A stretch of 64,000 nucleotides of DNA, taken from NCBI RefSeq assembly GCF_000816845.1, contig NZ_CP006877.1:1555501-1619500 (forward strand). The letters run 5' to 3'. This document shows, piece by piece, positions 29,056 through 38,927 of this stretch. Origin of the DNA: Rhizobium gallicum bv. gallicum R602sp. Lineage in GTDB: Bacteria > Pseudomonadota > Alphaproteobacteria > Rhizobiales > Rhizobiaceae. The translations under genes were made by a program, and so were the position numbers. The first letter of the stretch is position 1; every line of letters begins with the position of its first letter. The notes beneath the pieces were generated by a model that was given only the letters and a program-made list of their open reading frames with translations, did not search any database and had not been told where the DNA came from.

Positions 29056-29334
29056 ATGGCTCGTTCAGTATGGAAAGGTCCGTTCGTTGACGGCTATCTT
29101 CTCAAGAAGGCTGAGAAGGTTCGTGAAGGCGGACGTGCAGAAGTAATCAAGATCTGGAGCCGTCGCTCCACGATCCTGCCGCAATTCGTCGGTCTCACCT
29201 TCGGCGTCTACAATGGCAGCAAGCATGTTCCGGTCAGCGTCAATGAAGACATGGTCGGTCACAAATTCGGTGAATTCTCTCCGACCCGGACCTATTACGG
29301 TCACGGTGCGGACAAGAAGGCAAAGAGGAAGTAA
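29056..29334 (+). CDS. rpsS: 30S ribosomal protein S19
   Basis: S19 (92 aa) forms a head complex with S13 near the A site. The family start [20 protein letters not shown] and the signature [22 protein letters not shown] (from about 57) are complete. It is followed by rplV after 2 nt. Confidence 0.98.
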   Translation: MARSVWKGPFVDGYLLKKAEKVREGGRAEVIKIWSRRSTILPQFVGLTFGVYNGSKHVPVSVNEDMVGHKFGEFSPTRTYYGHGADKKAKRK

Positions 29335-29336
29335 CA

Positions 29337-29726
29337 ATGGGCAAGGCAAAAGCCGAACGCCGGCTGAAGGACAACGAGGCGCAAGCAGTCGCCCGCACGC
29401 TCCGCGTCAGCCCACAGAAGCTCAACCTGGTTGCTGCGGCCATCCGCGGCAAGAAGGTTGACCGCGCACTCGCTGAGCTGGAGTTCTCCCGCAAGCGCAT
29501 CGCAGGCGCCGTCAAGAAGACGCTCGAATCTGCGATCGCCAACGCCGAGAACAACCACGATCTCGACGTCGACTCGCTGGTCGTAGCAGAAGCCTATGTC
29601 GGCAAGTCGATCGTCATGAAGCGCTTCCACGCTCGTGGCCGCGGCCGTGCATCTCGCATCGAGAAGCCGTTCGCCCACCTGACGATCGTCGTCCGCGAAG
29701 TGCAGGCACAAGAGGAGGCCGCATAA
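29337..29726 (+). CDS. rplV: 50S ribosomal protein L22
   Basis: L22 (129 aa) lines the exit tunnel opposite L4. The conserved C-terminal hairpin with the [20 protein letters not shown] segment (about 96-115) is wild type. ATG follows GAGGAAGTAACA. Its TAA overlaps the rpsC ATG by one base (TAATG), so the two are likely coupled. Confidence 0.98.
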   Translation: MGKAKAERRLKDNEAQAVARTLRVSPQKLNLVAAAIRGKKVDRALAELEFSRKRIAGAVKKTLESAIANAENNHDLDVDSLVVAEAYVGKSIVMKRFHARGRGRASRIEKPFAHLTIVVREVQAQEEAA

Positions 29727-30445
29727 TGGGTCAGAAAATCAATCCAATCGGTTTCCGTCTTGGCATCAACCGCACCTGGGATAGCCGCTGGTTCGCGGAC
29801 AATGCCGAGTACGGTCAGCTCCTGCACGAAGACCTGAAGATGCGCAAGTTCGTCATGAGCGAACTGAAGCAGGCTGGTATTGCAAAGGTCGTCATCGAGC
29901 GTCCGCACAAGAAGTGCCGCGTCACGATCCACTCGGCTCGCCCGGGTCTGATCATCGGCAAGAAGGGTGCAGACATCGACAAGCTTCGCAAGAAGCTGTC
30001 GGACATGACGAACTCCGAAACGCACCTCAACATCGTCGAAGTGCGCAAGCCGGAAGTCGACGCGACGCTCGTCGCACAGTCGATTGCCCAGCAGCTGGAA
30101 CGCCGCGTGGCTTTCCGCCGCGCCATGAAGCGCGCTGTTCAGTCGGCAATGCGTCTTGGCGCCGAAGGCATCAGGATCACCTGCGCAGGCCGTCTCGGCG
30201 GCGCGGAAATCGCTCGTACCGAATGGTACCGCGAAGGCCGCGTTCCGCTGCACACCCTGCGTGCGGACATCGATTACGGTACGGCTGAAGCCGAAACCGC
30301 ATTCGGCATCTGCGGCATCAAGGTCTGGATCTTCAAGGGCGAAATCCTTGAACACGATCCGCTGGCCTCCGAGCGCCGCGCACTCGAGGGTGACGCTCAG
30401 GGTCCGGCAAGCCGTGATCGCGATCGTCGCCGCGACAACGCTTGA
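29726..30445 (+). CDS. rpsC: 30S ribosomal protein S3
   Basis: S3 (239 aa) is part of the mRNA entry helicase. The N-terminal [15 protein letters not shown], the KH domain with [18 protein letters not shown] (about 73-90) and the C-terminal signature [20 protein letters not shown] are all present, followed by a short Arg/Asp-rich tail. The start overlaps the rplV stop by one base. rplP follows after 36 nt. Confidence 0.98.
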   Translation: MGQKINPIGFRLGINRTWDSRWFADNAEYGQLLHEDLKMRKFVMSELKQAGIAKVVIERPHKKCRVTIHSARPGLIIGKKGADIDKLRKKLSDMTNSETHLNIVEVRKPEVDATLVAQSIAQQLERRVAFRRAMKRAVQSAMRLGAEGIRITCAGRLGGAEIARTEWYREGRVPLHTLRADIDYGTAEAETAFGICGIKVWIFKGEILEHDPLASERRALEGDAQGPASRDRDRRRDNA

Positions 30446-30481
30446 TAGCGTTGGTGGCAGATAAGTTCGGAGAATAAGAAA

Positions 30482-30895
30482 ATGTTGCAGCCAAAGCGTA
30501 CCAAGTACCGCAAGCAATTCAAGGGCCGCATCAAGGGCGTCGCCAAGGGTGGTTCCGACCTCGCCTTCGGTGAATTCGGCCTGAAGGCTCAGGAGCCCAA
30601 CCGCGTCAACGCACGTGAAATCGAAGCGGCCCGCCGCGCGATCACGCGCTACATGAAGCGCGCCGGCCGTGTATGGATCCGCGTGTTCCCGGACGTTCCG
30701 GTAACCGCAAAGCCGACCGAAGTCCGCATGGGTAAGGGTAAGGGTTCTGTCGAATATTGGGCATGCAAGGTCAAGCCTGGCCGCATGATGTTCGAGATCG
30801 ACGGCGTCACCGAAGAAATCGCCCGCGAGGCGCTTCGTCTCGGCTCGGCCAAGCTCTCGGTCAAGACGCGCTTCGTTCAGCGCATTGCAGAGTAA
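30482..30895 (+). CDS. rplP: 50S ribosomal protein L16
   Basis: L16 (137 aa) contacts A-site tRNA and organises the 23S core. The N-terminal [16 protein letters not shown] and the signature [19 protein letters not shown] (from about residue 82) are typical. ATG follows GGAGAATAAGAAA. rpmC starts 10 nt after the stop. Confidence 0.98.
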   Translation: MLQPKRTKYRKQFKGRIKGVAKGGSDLAFGEFGLKAQEPNRVNAREIEAARRAITRYMKRAGRVWIRVFPDVPVTAKPTEVRMGKGKGSVEYWACKVKPGRMMFEIDGVTEEIAREALRLGSAKLSVKTRFVQRIAE

Positions 30896-30905
30896 GGAGA
30901 GGCAG

Positions 30906-31106
30906 ATGAAAGCCGAAGAAGTCCGCGGCCTCACGGCCGATCAGCTCAAGGACAAGCTCGCCAACCTCAAGAAGGAGCAGTTCAACCTGCGCTTCCAGAA
31001 GGCAACCGGCCAGCTCGAAAAGTCCTCGCGCATCAACGAAGTCCGCAAGGACATCGCCCGCGTGAAAACCATTGCCCGCCAGAAGGCGGCAGAAGCAAAG
31101 GCGTAA
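30906..31106 (+). CDS. rpmC: 50S ribosomal protein L29
   Basis: L29 (66 aa) is a two-helix protein next to L23 at the tunnel exit. I chose ATG 30906 ([14 protein letters not shown]) behind AAGGAGAGGCAG; an in-frame ATG seven codons earlier overlaps rplP and gives an atypical N-terminus. The signature [22 protein letters not shown] spans about residues 28-49, and the C-terminus is Ala/Lys-rich. Its neighbours are rplP and rpsQ. Confidence 0.97.
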   Translation: MKAEEVRGLTADQLKDKLANLKKEQFNLRFQKATGQLEKSSRINEVRKDIARVKTIARQKAAEAKA

Positions 31107-31118
31107 AGGAAAAATAAC

Positions 31119-31358
31119 ATGCCGAAGCGCATTCTGCAGGGCGTTGTCGTTGGCGACAAGAACGAGAAGACTGTCGTAGTTCGCGTTGAGCGCCGTTTTG
31201 CTCACCCGCTGCTTCAGAAGACCGTTCGTCGTTCCAAGAAGTACAAGGCCCACGACGAAAACAACCAGTACAAGATCGGCGATACCGTATCCATCGAGGA
31301 ATGCGCACCGATCTCCAAGGACAAGCGCTGGACGGTCATTTCCGCCCAGGGCAAGTAA
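31119..31358 (+). CDS. rpsQ: 30S ribosomal protein S17
   Basis: S17 (79 aa) is a primary 16S-binding OB-fold protein. [18 protein letters not shown] and the signature [14 protein letters not shown] near the C-terminus are complete. ATG follows AAGGAAAAATAAC. A 264-nt gap with three hairpins separates it from rplN, so this is probably the boundary between the S10 and spc transcription units. Confidence 0.97.
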   Translation: MPKRILQGVVVGDKNEKTVVVRVERRFAHPLLQKTVRRSKKYKAHDENNQYKIGDTVSIEECAPISKDKRWTVISAQGK

Positions 31359-31413
31359 CAGAATTTTGCGCGAGGCCTTGCGTCTCGCCGAAATTTCTGT
31401 ATGAAGCAGCGTC

Positions 31414-31441
31414 AGAACGCTCGAATGCCGGGCGTTCTTTT
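31414..31441 (+). terminator. intrinsic terminator/attenuator between rpsQ and rplN
   Basis: AGAACGC and GCGTTCT form a 7-bp stem with an 11-nt loop and run into TTTT. An imperfect longer inverted repeat (around 31361-31402) precedes it. Confidence 0.6.
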
Positions 31442-31523
31442 GCTTTGAGCGCATGGAAGGTCCCGTCGGGAAACCACCTTGGCACGATTTTTCCCGCGCT
31501 ATTCAAGCTATTGCCGTGTCTGT

Positions 31524-31542
31524 ACCCGCCCGTGAGGCGGGT
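31524..31542 (+). promoter_or_regulatory. perfect 7-bp stem-loop upstream of rplN
   Basis: ACCCGCC and GGCGGGT flank a CGTGA loop, 80 nt before rplN. It could be a leader element of the spc part; in E. coli S8 represses this region by binding near rplE. Confidence 0.45.
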
Positions 31543-31622
31543 TCGGCGGGCTGACAATTTTCATGAGCCGGGGTAGGGGGCGCAAGCCCAACCATTCCGG
31601 TAAAACAAGAAGGCGACCTGAT

Positions 31623-31991
31623 ATGATTCAGATGCAAACAAACCTCGACGTCGCGGATAATTCCGGCGCACGTCGTGTCATGTGCATCAAGGTGCTGGGC
31701 GGCTCGAAGCGCAAGTATGCCTCGATCGGCGACGTCATCGTCGTTTCGATCAAGGAAGCGATCCCGCGCGGCCGCGTGAAGAAGGGTGACGTGATGAAGG
31801 CGGTGGTTGTTCGTACCGCCAAGGAAATCCGTCGCGTGGATGGCAGCATCATCCGCTTCGACACGAATGCAGCAGTCCTCATCGACAACAAGAAAGAGCC
31901 GATCGGCACCCGTATCTTCGGACCGGTTCCGCGCGAACTTCGCGCCAAGAACCACATGAAGATCATCTCGCTGGCTCCCGAAGTACTGTAA
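31623..31991 (+). CDS. rplN: 50S ribosomal protein L14
   Basis: L14 (122 aa) forms bridges to the 30S subunit. ATG 31623 ([27 protein letters not shown]) is the standard N-terminus, behind AAGGCGACCTGAT; the frame extends 20 codons upstream into the leader. The C-terminus [23 protein letters not shown] is typical. It is first in the spc-like section and 12 nt from rplX. Confidence 0.98.
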   Translation: MIQMQTNLDVADNSGARRVMCIKVLGGSKRKYASIGDVIVVSIKEAIPRGRVKKGDVMKAVVVRTAKEIRRVDGSIIRFDTNAAVLIDNKKEPIGTRIFGPVPRELRAKNHMKIISLAPEVL

Positions 31992-32003
31992 GGAGCGGGA
32001 ACG

Positions 32004-32312
32004 ATGCAGAAGATTCGTAAAGGCGACAAGGTCGTCATGCTCGCAGGCAAGGACAAAGGCCGTACCGGCGAAGTCCTCCAGGTTCTGCCGAAGGAAGATC
32101 GCGCGGTCGTCCGTGGCGTCAACGTCGTCAAGCGCCACCAGCGCCAGACGCAGACGCAGGAAGCCGGCATCATCAGCAAGGAAGCCTCGGTTCACCTGTC
32201 CAACATTGCAATCGTCGACAAGGACGGCAAGCCGACCCGCGTCGGTTTCAAGGTCGTTGACGGCAAGAAGGTCCGTGTGGCCAAGCGTTCTGGAGATGTG
32301 ATCGATGGCTGA
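32004..32312 (+). CDS. rplX: 50S ribosomal protein L24
   Basis: L24 (102 aa) initiates 50S assembly and carries an N-terminal KOW motif ([20 protein letters not shown], about 4-23). ATG follows AAGGAGCGGGAACG. Its end overlaps the rplE start by 8 nt, so the two are probably coupled. Confidence 0.97.
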   Translation: MQKIRKGDKVVMLAGKDKGRTGEVLQVLPKEDRAVVRGVNVVKRHQRQTQTQEAGIISKEASVHLSNIAIVDKDGKPTRVGFKVVDGKKVRVAKRSGDVIDG

Positions 32313-32862
32313 GGCAAAGTACGAGCCGCGGCTCAAGAAGGAATATGTCGAGCGCATCCGCAAGGCGATGCAGGAGAAGTTCTCCTATGCCAACGAGATG
32401 CAGATCCCGAGGCTCGACAAGATCGTAATCAACATGGGTGTTGGCGAAGCAACGGCCGACTCGAAGAAGCCGACGATTGCCGCAGCCGACCTGGCAGCGA
32501 TCGCTGGCCAGAAGGCAGTCATCACCCGTGCACGCAACTCCATCGCTGGCTTCAAGGTCCGCGAGCAGATGCCGATCGGCGCCAAGGTCACCCTGCGTGG
32601 CGCCCGCATGTACGAGTTCCTGGACCGTCTCGTGAACATCGCGCTTCCGCGCGTTCGCGACTTCCGCGGCCTGAACCCGAAGAGCTTTGACGGCCGTGGC
32701 AACTTCGCCATGGGCATCAAGGAGCACATTGTGTTCCCTGAGATCAACTACGACAAGGTTGATCAGATGTGGGGCATGGACATCATCGTTTGCACGACGG
32801 CAACGAAGGACGACGAAGCACGGGCTCTGCTGACAGAGTTCAACTTCCCGTTCCGTCAGTAA
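32305..32862 (+). CDS. rplE: 50S ribosomal protein L5
   Basis: L5 (185 aa) binds 5S rRNA and contacts P-site tRNA. The signature [19 protein letters not shown] is near residue 37 and the C-terminal [18 protein letters not shown] segment is present. It overlaps rplX by 8 nt. rpsN follows after 32 nt. Confidence 0.98.
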   Translation: MAEAKYEPRLKKEYVERIRKAMQEKFSYANEMQIPRLDKIVINMGVGEATADSKKPTIAAADLAAIAGQKAVITRARNSIAGFKVREQMPIGAKVTLRGARMYEFLDRLVNIALPRVRDFRGLNPKSFDGRGNFAMGIKEHIVFPEINYDKVDQMWGMDIIVCTTATKDDEARALLTEFNFPFRQ

Positions 32863-32894
32863 CCGTAACGACGAGCGTAGAAAAGGAACCTGAC

Positions 32895-33200
32895 ATGGCG
32901 AAGACAAGCGCAGTTGAAAAGAACAAGCGCCGCCGTACTACGGTCGCAAACCAGGCTGCCAAGCGTGCAGTCCTGAAGGCGATCATCATGAACCAGTCTC
33001 TTCCGATCGAAGAACGGTTCAAGGCCTCGATCAAGCTGGCATCCCTGCCGCGCGATGGATCGAAGACCCGCATTCGCAACCGTTGCGAAGTATCGGGCCG
33101 CCCGCGCGCGTACTACCGCAAACTGCGCATGTCGCGTATCGCGCTGCGTGAGCTGGGCAATCTCGGCAAGGTGCCGGGCATCGTCAAGTCGAGCTGGTAA
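32895..33200 (+). CDS. rpsN: 30S ribosomal protein S14, zinc-free type
   Basis: S14 (101 aa) is a late-assembling head protein. It is the long type without the CxxC zinc pairs: only one cysteine is present, in [18 protein letters not shown], the family signature. I chose ATG 32895 ([13 protein letters not shown]) behind AAAGGAACCTGAC. It lies 12 nt upstream of rpsH. Confidence 0.97.
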   Translation: MAKTSAVEKNKRRRTTVANQAAKRAVLKAIIMNQSLPIEERFKASIKLASLPRDGSKTRIRNRCEVSGRPRAYYRKLRMSRIALRELGNLGKVPGIVKSSW

Positions 33201-33212
33201 GGAGCAGGTTAG

Positions 33213-33611
33213 ATGACAATGACTGATCCGTTGGGCGATATGCTCACTCGCATCCGCAACGGCGCTTCCCGCCGCAAGTCGTCGGTATCGACGCCTGCGT
33301 CCAAGCTCCGTGCACGCGTTCTCGATGTCCTGCAGTCCGAAGGCTACATCCGTGGCTATTCCGTTGTCGATTTCGGCAATGGCAAGTCGGAACTCAGCAT
33401 CGAGCTGAAGTACTACGAAGGCACGTCGGTGATCCGTGAGATCGGCCGTGTGTCCAAGCCGGGCCGCCGGGTTTATGTCTCGGTCAAGTCCATTCCGCAG
33501 GTCGCGAACGGTCTCGGCATCACCATCCTTTCGACTCCGAAGGGCGTGATGGCCGATCACCAGGCTCGCGAACAGAACGTTGGTGGCGAGGTTCTTTGCT
33601 CTGTCTTCTAA
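33213..33611 (+). CDS. rpsH: 30S ribosomal protein S8
   Basis: S8 (132 aa) binds the central domain of 16S rRNA and is the translational repressor of the spc operon in E. coli. [16 protein letters not shown] (from residue 3) and the C-terminal signature [26 protein letters not shown] are complete. Two start codons (ATG ACA ATG) lie behind AAGGAGCAGGTTAG; either could be used. Confidence 0.97.
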   Translation: MTMTDPLGDMLTRIRNGASRRKSSVSTPASKLRARVLDVLQSEGYIRGYSVVDFGNGKSELSIELKYYEGTSVIREIGRVSKPGRRVYVSVKSIPQVANGLGITILSTPKGVMADHQAREQNVGGEVLCSVF

Positions 33612-33653
33612 GACAGGGCAGGGATCTCCATTGCGAACAGACAGGATTTAAAC

Positions 33654-34187
33654 ATGTCTCGTATCGGTAAGAAGCCCGTTCAGGTACCTGCTGGAATCAC
33701 GGCTACGGTCGATGGCCAGAAGGTTACTGCAAAGGGCCCGAAGGGCGAGCTGTTCTTCGTCGCAAACGACGAAGTCGGCGTAAAGCTCGAAGATAACGCG
33801 GTCGTGGTCACGCCGCTCAACCAGACCAAGGATGCTCGCGCAAAGTGGGGTATGTCCCGCACAATGATCGAGAACATCTTCAAGGGCGTCAAGGACGGTT
33901 ACGAGCGCAAGCTCGAAATCAACGGCGTTGGTTATCGTGCATCCATGCAGGGCAAGAACCTGCAGCTGGCTCTCGGTTTCAGCCACGACGTGGTCTATGA
34001 GCCGCCGGTCGGTATCTCGATCGCTGTTCCGAAGCCGACGGAAATCGTCGTCACCGGCATCAACAAGCAGCAGGTCGGTCAGGTCGCCGCCGAAATCCGC
34101 GAATACCGCGGTCCCGAGCCCTACAAGGGCAAGGGCGTGAAGTATGCCGACGAGCGCATCGTCCGCAAAGAAGGCAAGAAGAAGTAA
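33654..34187 (+). CDS. rplF: 50S ribosomal protein L6
   Basis: L6 (177 aa) consists of two homologous domains near the sarcin-ricin loop. The N-terminus is [19 protein letters not shown], and the signature [16 protein letters not shown] lies near the C-terminus, followed by a Lys-rich tail. Spacing is 42 nt from rpsH and 12 nt to rplR. Confidence 0.98.
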   Translation: MSRIGKKPVQVPAGITATVDGQKVTAKGPKGELFFVANDEVGVKLEDNAVVVTPLNQTKDARAKWGMSRTMIENIFKGVKDGYERKLEINGVGYRASMQGKNLQLALGFSHDVVYEPPVGISIAVPKPTEIVVTGINKQQVGQVAAEIREYRGPEPYKGKGVKYADERIVRKEGKKK

Positions 34188-34199
34188 GGATCACGCGAA

Positions 34200-34562
34200 A
34201 TGGCTAGCAGGAAAGAAGCACTTGCACGTCGTGCCAACCGCGTGCGCCGTCAACTCAAGTCGGTGGCCAATGGCCGTCCGCGCCTGTCGGTTCATCGCTC
34301 CTCGAAGAACATCTACGCACAGATCATCGATGATGTGGCCGGCAAGACGCTTGCGGCTGCCTCCACGCTCGACAAGGATCTGCGCGGTTCTCTGAAGACC
34401 GGTGCCGACACCGCAGCAGCTGCCCTCGTCGGCAAGCTCGTTGCAGAGCGCGCCTCCAAGGCAGGCGTCAAGGAAGTCGTATTCGACCGTGGCGCCTTCA
34501 TCTATCACGGCCGCATCAAGGCTCTTGCAGAAGCAGCCCGCGAAGGCGGTCTGACCTTCTAA
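34200..34562 (+). CDS. rplR: 50S ribosomal protein L18
   Basis: L18 (120 aa) binds 5S rRNA with L5 and L25. The typical segments are [32 protein letters not shown] and the C-terminal [28 protein letters not shown] follows AAGGATCACGCGAA. The next gene, rpsE, is 132 nt away across two hairpins, an unusually wide gap for this pair. Confidence 0.98.
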   Translation: MASRKEALARRANRVRRQLKSVANGRPRLSVHRSSKNIYAQIIDDVAGKTLAAASTLDKDLRGSLKTGADTAAAALVGKLVAERASKAGVKEVVFDRGAFIYHGRIKALAEAAREGGLTF

Positions 34563-34569
34563 GGAGATT

Positions 34570-34605
34570 TCCGGCCGCGCGTCTTTTGGACAGCGGCCGG
34601 ATTTT
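34570..34605 (+). terminator. attenuator-like hairpin between rplR and rpsE
   Basis: TCCGGCCGC and GCGGCCGGA form a 9-bp stem with a 14-nt loop followed by TTTT, directly after the rplR stop. Confidence 0.6.
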
Positions 34606-34609
34606 CACC

Positions 34610-34648
34610 GGACCGCAAACGCTCCCGCAAGGGAGACCGATGCGGTCC
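34610..34648 (+). promoter_or_regulatory. two-tier stem-loop upstream of rpsE
   Basis: GGACCGCA pairs with TGCGGTCC, and inside it CTCCC-GCAA-GGGAG forms a second stem. It lies 46 nt before rpsE, so it could affect rpsE translation or mRNA processing. Confidence 0.55.
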
Positions 34649-34694
34649 TCGTTTGTTTGCCGATTGCACCCGGAAAAGAAAAAGGAAGAGGACA

Positions 34695-35264
34695 ATGGCA
34701 CAGGAAAGAAGGGGTTCTCGCGAAGATCGCCAGAGCCGCGAAGAGCGCGACAGCGAATTCGTCGACAAGCTTGTCGCGATCAACCGCGTCGCTAAGGTTG
34801 TTAAGGGTGGCCGCCGTTTCGGTTTCGCCGCTCTCGTCGTCGTCGGTGACCAGAAAGGCCGCGTAGGCTTCGGTCATGGTAAGGCACGCGAAGTGCCGGA
34901 AGCGATCCGCAAGGCAACGGAAGCCGCCAAGCGCGAGCTGATCTTCGTTCCCCTGCGTGAAGGCCGAACCCTGCATCACGATGTCCATGGCCGCCATGGC
35001 GCCGGCAAGGTTCTGCTGCGCTCGGCCAAGGTCGGTACCGGTATCATCGCCGGCGGTCCGATGCGCGCCGTTTTCGAAACGCTCGGCGTTCACGACGTTG
35101 TCGCCAAGTCGACCGGTTCCTCGAACCCGTACAACATGGTTCGCGCAACCTTCGACGCTCTGAAGCACCAGGTTCACCCGAAGGACATCGCAGCTCAGCG
35201 CGGCATCAAGTATGCTACGCTCCAGGCTCGCCGTGCTGCCTCCGGCAACGCCTCTGAAGAATAA
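34695..35264 (+). CDS. rpsE: 30S ribosomal protein S5
   Basis: S5 (189 aa) helps form the mRNA entry channel and influences decoding accuracy. I chose ATG 34695 ([14 protein letters not shown]) behind AAGGAAGAGGACA. The signature [30 protein letters not shown] lies about 35-64 and the C-terminal domain is complete. It lies 14 nt upstream of rpmD. Confidence 0.98.
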   Translation: MAQERRGSREDRQSREERDSEFVDKLVAINRVAKVVKGGRRFGFAALVVVGDQKGRVGFGHGKAREVPEAIRKATEAAKRELIFVPLREGRTLHHDVHGRHGAGKVLLRSAKVGTGIIAGGPMRAVFETLGVHDVVAKSTGSSNPYNMVRATFDALKHQVHPKDIAAQRGIKYATLQARRAASGNASEE

Positions 35265-35278
35265 GAGGAGTCTGACCC

Positions 35279-35488
35279 ATGGCTAAGGCTACCAAGAAGA
35301 CCGAAGCGAAGACGGTTACCGTCGAGCAGATCGGCAGCCCGATTCGCCGGCCGGCTGTACAGCGCCAGACGCTGATCGGCCTCGGCCTCAACAAGATGCA
35401 CCGGACCCGCACCCTGGAAGATACGCCTTCCGTTCGCGGCATGATCCGTGCTGTCCAGCATCTCGTTCGCGTCGTCGACGAGAAGTGA
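35279..35488 (+). CDS. rpmD: 50S ribosomal protein L30
   Basis: L30 (69 aa) is a small alpha/beta protein of the bacterial type. A Lys-rich N-terminal extension of about 12 residues precedes [13 protein letters not shown], and the signature [21 protein letters not shown] follows. ATG is behind AAGAGGAGTCTGACCC. It sits between rpsE and rplO as in the E. coli spc operon. Confidence 0.97.
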   Translation: MAKATKKTEAKTVTVEQIGSPIRRPAVQRQTLIGLGLNKMHRTRTLEDTPSVRGMIRAVQHLVRVVDEK

Positions 35489-35504
35489 GACGGAGGTTAT
35501 CATC

Positions 35505-35978
35505 ATGAAACTCAATGAAATCAGAGATAACGAAGGTTCGACCCACAGCCGCAAGCGCCTCGGCCGCGGTATCGGTTCGGGCTCGGGCAAGACCGGTGGT
35601 CGCGGTGTGAAGGGTCAGAAGTCCCGTTCCGGCGTCGCCATCAACGGTTTTGAAGGTGGTCAGATGCCAATCTACCGCCGTCTGCCGAAGCGCGGCTTCA
35701 CGAACATCTTCAAGGCTGACTTCGTCGTCGTCTCTCTCGCACGCATCCAGGCTGCGATCGACGCCGGCAAGCTCGATCCCAAGGCGACTGTCGACGCCGC
35801 AGCCCTCAAGGCCGCCGGCGTGATCCGTCGCGCCAAGGACGGCGTTCGCGTTCTCGCCGACGGCGAGCTGAAGGCAAAGATCAAGCTCGAAGTCGCAGGC
35901 GCTTCCAAGCCCGCCGTCGAGAAGATCGAAAAGGCCGGCGCTTCGATCACGCTTCTTTCTGCCGCAGCGGCAGAATAA
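35505..35978 (+). CDS. rplO: 50S ribosomal protein L15
   Basis: L15 (157 aa) is a late 50S assembly protein with a long basic N-terminal tail. I chose ATG 35505 ([26 protein letters not shown]) behind GGAGGTTATCATC. The signature stretch at the C-terminus ([23 protein letters not shown], about 126-148) is typical. A 235-nt gap with a terminator-like hairpin separates it from secY. Confidence 0.98.
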   Translation: MKLNEIRDNEGSTHSRKRLGRGIGSGSGKTGGRGVKGQKSRSGVAINGFEGGQMPIYRRLPKRGFTNIFKADFVVVSLARIQAAIDAGKLDPKATVDAAALKAAGVIRRAKDGVRVLADGELKAKIKLEVAGASKPAVEKIEKAGASITLLSAAAAE

Positions 35979-35993
35979 TAATCTTATGATATG

Positions 35994-36025
35994 TCGCCCG
36001 GGGTGGCTTCACACCGGGCGATTTT
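35994..36025 (+). terminator. attenuator-like hairpin between rplO and secY
   Basis: TCGCCCGG and CCGGGCGA form an 8-bp stem, the inner GTG-GCTT-CAC extends it, and TTTT follows. It lies 16 nt after the rplO stop. Confidence 0.65.
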
Positions 36026-36213
36026 GCTCCCATATGTGGGCCTCACAAGAATCTGCATCGTTGCACCCCGCAGCATGCCGGTTTCGACGAAATCAAGGGT
36101 GAGGCATAGGTTGCGCCAGCAATCCGTCCGTAGCCCGATTGTGAATAATTTGATTACTGATTCCGGGTCCGGCACTCGCTCGCAGCGCCCGAATTGGTAG
36201 CGCGGAGAATCGC

Positions 36214-37554
36214 ATGGCGTCTGCAGCGGAACAATTGGCTTCCAATCTTAGTTTTTCGACCTTCGCCAAAGCCGAGGATCTCAAGAAGCGCCTGTGGTTC
36301 ACGCTGGCAGCTCTCCTCGTCTATCGTCTTGGTACGCACATTCCGCTTCCAGGCCTCAATCCCGAAGCCTATGCCCAGGCCTTCCGCGGCCAAGCCGGCG
36401 GCATTCTCGGCCTCTTCAACATGTTTTCGGGCGGCGCCGTCGAGCGCATGGCGATCTTTGCGCTCGGCATCATGCCCTATATCTCCGCTTCGATCATCGT
36501 GCAGTTGATGACCTCGGTCGTGCCGGCACTCGAAAACCTGAAGAAGGAAGGCGAGCAGGGTCGCAAGATCATCAACCAGTACACCCGCTACGGCACCGTG
36601 CTGCTCGGCGCACTGCAGGCCTATGGCATCGCGGTCGGCCTTGAAAGCGGCAGCGGCCTCGTGGTCGATCCGGGCTGGTTCTTCCGTATTTCCACCGTCA
36701 TCACACTGCTTGGCGGCACGATGTTCCTGATGTGGCTCGGCGAACAGATAACTTCGCGCGGCATCGGCAACGGCATTTCGCTGATCATTTTCGCAGGCAT
36801 CGCTGCCGGTCTTCCGAGCGCGCTTGCCGGCACGCTCGAACTCGGCCGCACCGGTGCGCTTTCGACGTCGCTGATTCTCGCTGTCATCTTGATCGCAATG
36901 GCCGTTATCGCCGTCATCGTCTTCGTCGAGCGCGCCCAGCGCCGGCTGCTGATCCAGTATCCGAAGCGTCAGGTCGGCAACCGGATGTTCCAGGGCGATA
37001 CCTCGCACCTGCCGCTGAAGCTGAATACCTCGGGCGTCATCCCGGCGATCTTCGCCTCGTCGCTGCTGCTTCTGCCAGCGACCGTCGCGGGCTTTGCCAA
37101 CACGACGGCTCTGCCGTCCTGGGCGACGGCGATCGTTGCGGCGCTCGGCCACGGCCAACCGCTCTATATGCTGCTCTACGCGGCGCTGATCGCCTTCTTT
37201 GCCTTCTTCTACACGGCCATCGTCTTCAATCCGAAGGACACGGCCGACAATCTGAAGAAGCATGGCGGCTTCATTCCCGGCATCCGTCCAGGCGAGCGCA
37301 CCGCCGAATATATCGATTTCGTCTTGACCCGCATCACGGTCATCGGCGCGATCTATCTCGTGTTCGTCTGCATCCTGCCTGAGATCCTGGTGTCGCAAAC
37401 CGGCATCCCATTAGCCCTTGGTGGTACTTCGCTTTTGATCGTGGTTAGCGTAACTCTTGATACGGTGGCTCAGATCCAGGGTCATCTGATTGCACAGCAG
37501 TACGAAGGCCTGATCAAGAAATCGAAGTTGCGTGGAGGAAAGAGGGGGCGATGA
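36214..37554 (+). CDS. secY: preprotein translocase subunit SecY
   Basis: SecY (446 aa) is the pore of the Sec translocon, with ten predicted membrane helices. The signatures are LYRLGTHIPLPGLN in TM1 and the plug region, and the TM2 segment GIMPYISASIIVQLM (about 90-104). The C-terminal cytoplasmic loop ends LIKKSKLRGGKRGR. ATG follows AGCGCGGAGAATCGC. Its TGA overlaps the adk ATG (ATGA), so the two are coupled. No rpmJ follows. Confidence 0.98.
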   Translation: MASAAEQLASNLSFSTFAKAEDLKKRLWFTLAALLVYRLGTHIPLPGLNPEAYAQAFRGQAGGILGLFNMFSGGAVERMAIFALGIMPYISASIIVQLMTSVVPALENLKKEGEQGRKIINQYTRYGTVLLGALQAYGIAVGLESGSGLVVDPGWFFRISTVITLLGGTMFLMWLGEQITSRGIGNGISLIIFAGIAAGLPSALAGTLELGRTGALSTSLILAVILIAMAVIAVIVFVERAQRRLLIQYPKRQVGNRMFQGDTSHLPLKLNTSGVIPAIFASSLLLLPATVAGFANTTALPSWATAIVAALGHGQPLYMLLYAALIAFFAFFYTAIVFNPKDTADNLKKHGGFIPGIRPGERTAEYIDFVLTRITVIGAIYLVFVCILPEILVSQTGIPLALGGTSLLIVVSVTLDTVAQIQGHLIAQQYEGLIKKSKLRGGKRGR

Positions 37555-38201
37555 GACTCATACTTTTGGGGCCGCCGGGCGCGGGCAAGGGAACCCAGGC
37601 CCAGCGGATCGTGGAGAAGTACGGCATTCCGCAGCTTTCCACGGGTGACATGCTTCGTGCAGCTGTTCACGCCGGAACCGAGGTCGGCAAGCGGGCCGAT
37701 GCCTTGATGAAGGCGGGCAAGCTTGTGCCCGATGAAGTTGTAAACGCCATCGTCTCCGAGCGCATCGACCAGCCGGACTGTGCGAATGGCTTCATCCTCG
37801 ACGGTTTCCCCCGGACGCTGATCCAGGCGGATGCCACGGAAGCGATGCTTCGCGCAAAGGGTCTCGACCTTTCCGTCGTCATCGAGTTGAAGGTCAACGA
37901 CGACGAGCTCATTCGCCGTGTTGCGGGGCGCTATTCATGCGCACAATGCGGCAGTGTCTACCATGACACCGACAAGGCCCCGGAAAGCGAAGGCGTCTGC
38001 GACAAGTGCGGTTCGACGCATTTCAAGCGCCGGCCGGACGACAACCCGGAGACGATGACGGCGCGGCTTCAGGTCTATTACAAGGAAACCTCGCCGTTGA
38101 TCGGCTACTACTACGCCAAGGGGAAGCTCAAGAGCGTGGACGGCATGGCCGACATAGACCGCGTCACTGGCGAGGTCGACACCATCCTTTCGAAGCTTTA
38201 A
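37551..38201 (+). CDS. adk: adenylate kinase, zinc-lid type
   Basis: Adenylate kinase (216 aa) interconverts ATP + AMP and 2 ADP. The P-loop is GPPGAGKGTQAQ (about 7-18) and the AMP-binding DGFPRT follows near 84. The lid is the long form with two Cys pairs (CAQCGSVYH and CDKCGS, about 127-154), which bind a structural zinc in many bacteria. It overlaps the secY stop by 4 nt. This secY-adk pairing inside a ribosomal cluster is common. Confidence 0.97.
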   Translation: MRLILLGPPGAGKGTQAQRIVEKYGIPQLSTGDMLRAAVHAGTEVGKRADALMKAGKLVPDEVVNAIVSERIDQPDCANGFILDGFPRTLIQADATEAMLRAKGLDLSVVIELKVNDDELIRRVAGRYSCAQCGSVYHDTDKAPESEGVCDKCGSTHFKRRPDDNPETMTARLQVYYKETSPLIGYYYAKGKLKSVDGMADIDRVTGEVDTILSKL

Positions 38202-38428
38202 GGCTTTGAAAATAAACTTGGCGGGACCGGTTGCCTTTCAGCGCTGATTCCGCTAAACACCGCGCCAACTCGCGATATTCGATGCGATCGGCGCGGATTT
38301 CCCAAAGGAAGTCCGGGTTCGGTCGTTTTGACATGTTACGAACCCAAATTTGAACGAGCGGCCCTTCGGAGGGCGGCATAATCGAAGCCCTCTTGCCGGA
38401 TGGCAACTGGAACTCAAGGAGAATAGGC
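38202..38428. promoter_or_regulatory. adk-rpsM gap, possible alpha-operon promoter
   Basis: A 227-nt gap. A consensus TTGACA occurs near 38330, but I see no convincing -10 at the right distance. A small 5-bp hairpin (GCCCT-TCGG-AGGGC) lies about 60 nt before rpsM. Confidence 0.35.
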
Positions 38429-38797
38429 GTGGCACGTATCGCTGGCGTCAACATCCCGACTGCGAAGCGCGTCGTTATCGCGCTGACCTATATTCACGGG
38501 ATCGGTTCGAAATTCGCACAGGAAATCGTCGAAAAGGTCGGCATCCCGGCTGATCGCCGCGTGCACCAGCTCACGGACGCTGAAGTTCTTCAGATCCGCG
38601 AAACGATCGACCGCGACTATCAGGTCGAAGGTGATCTTCGTCGCGAAACCTCGATGAACATCAAGCGTCTGATGGACCTCGGCTGCTACCGCGGCCTGCG
38701 TCATCGCCGCGGCCTTCCGGTTCGCGGTCAGCGTACCCACACCAATGCCCGCACCCGCAAGGGCCCGGCAAAGGCGATCGCTGGTAAGAAGAAGTAA
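38429..38797 (+). CDS. rpsM: 30S ribosomal protein S13
   Basis: S13 (122 aa) contacts P-site tRNA and bridges to the 50S. The start is GTG 38429 behind AAGGAGAATAGGC, giving [19 protein letters not shown]. The helix-two-turn-helix and the signature [19 protein letters not shown] (about 95-113) are complete. It begins the alpha-operon section. rpsK follows after 130 nt including a terminator-like hairpin. Confidence 0.98.
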   Translation: MARIAGVNIPTAKRVVIALTYIHGIGSKFAQEIVEKVGIPADRRVHQLTDAEVLQIRETIDRDYQVEGDLRRETSMNIKRLMDLGCYRGLRHRRGLPVRGQRTHTNARTRKGPAKAIAGKKK

Positions 38798-38818
38798 TTT
38801 CCGGGAAACCGGGAGTGG

Positions 38819-38847
38819 GAGGCTGGCGGTCTGCGCCGGCCTCTTTT
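38819..38847 (+). terminator. attenuator-like hairpin between rpsM and rpsK
   Basis: GAGGCTGGCG and CGCCGGCCTC (one G-U pair) form a 10-bp stem with a 5-nt loop followed at once by TTTT. Confidence 0.65.
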
Positions 38848-38927
38848 GAGTTTGGGGCGGGGCCTAGGCGCCGTTCCGGTGTAGCCGCTGGTATTACGGC
38901 GGTGAAGATATCCAAGAAAGGGATACA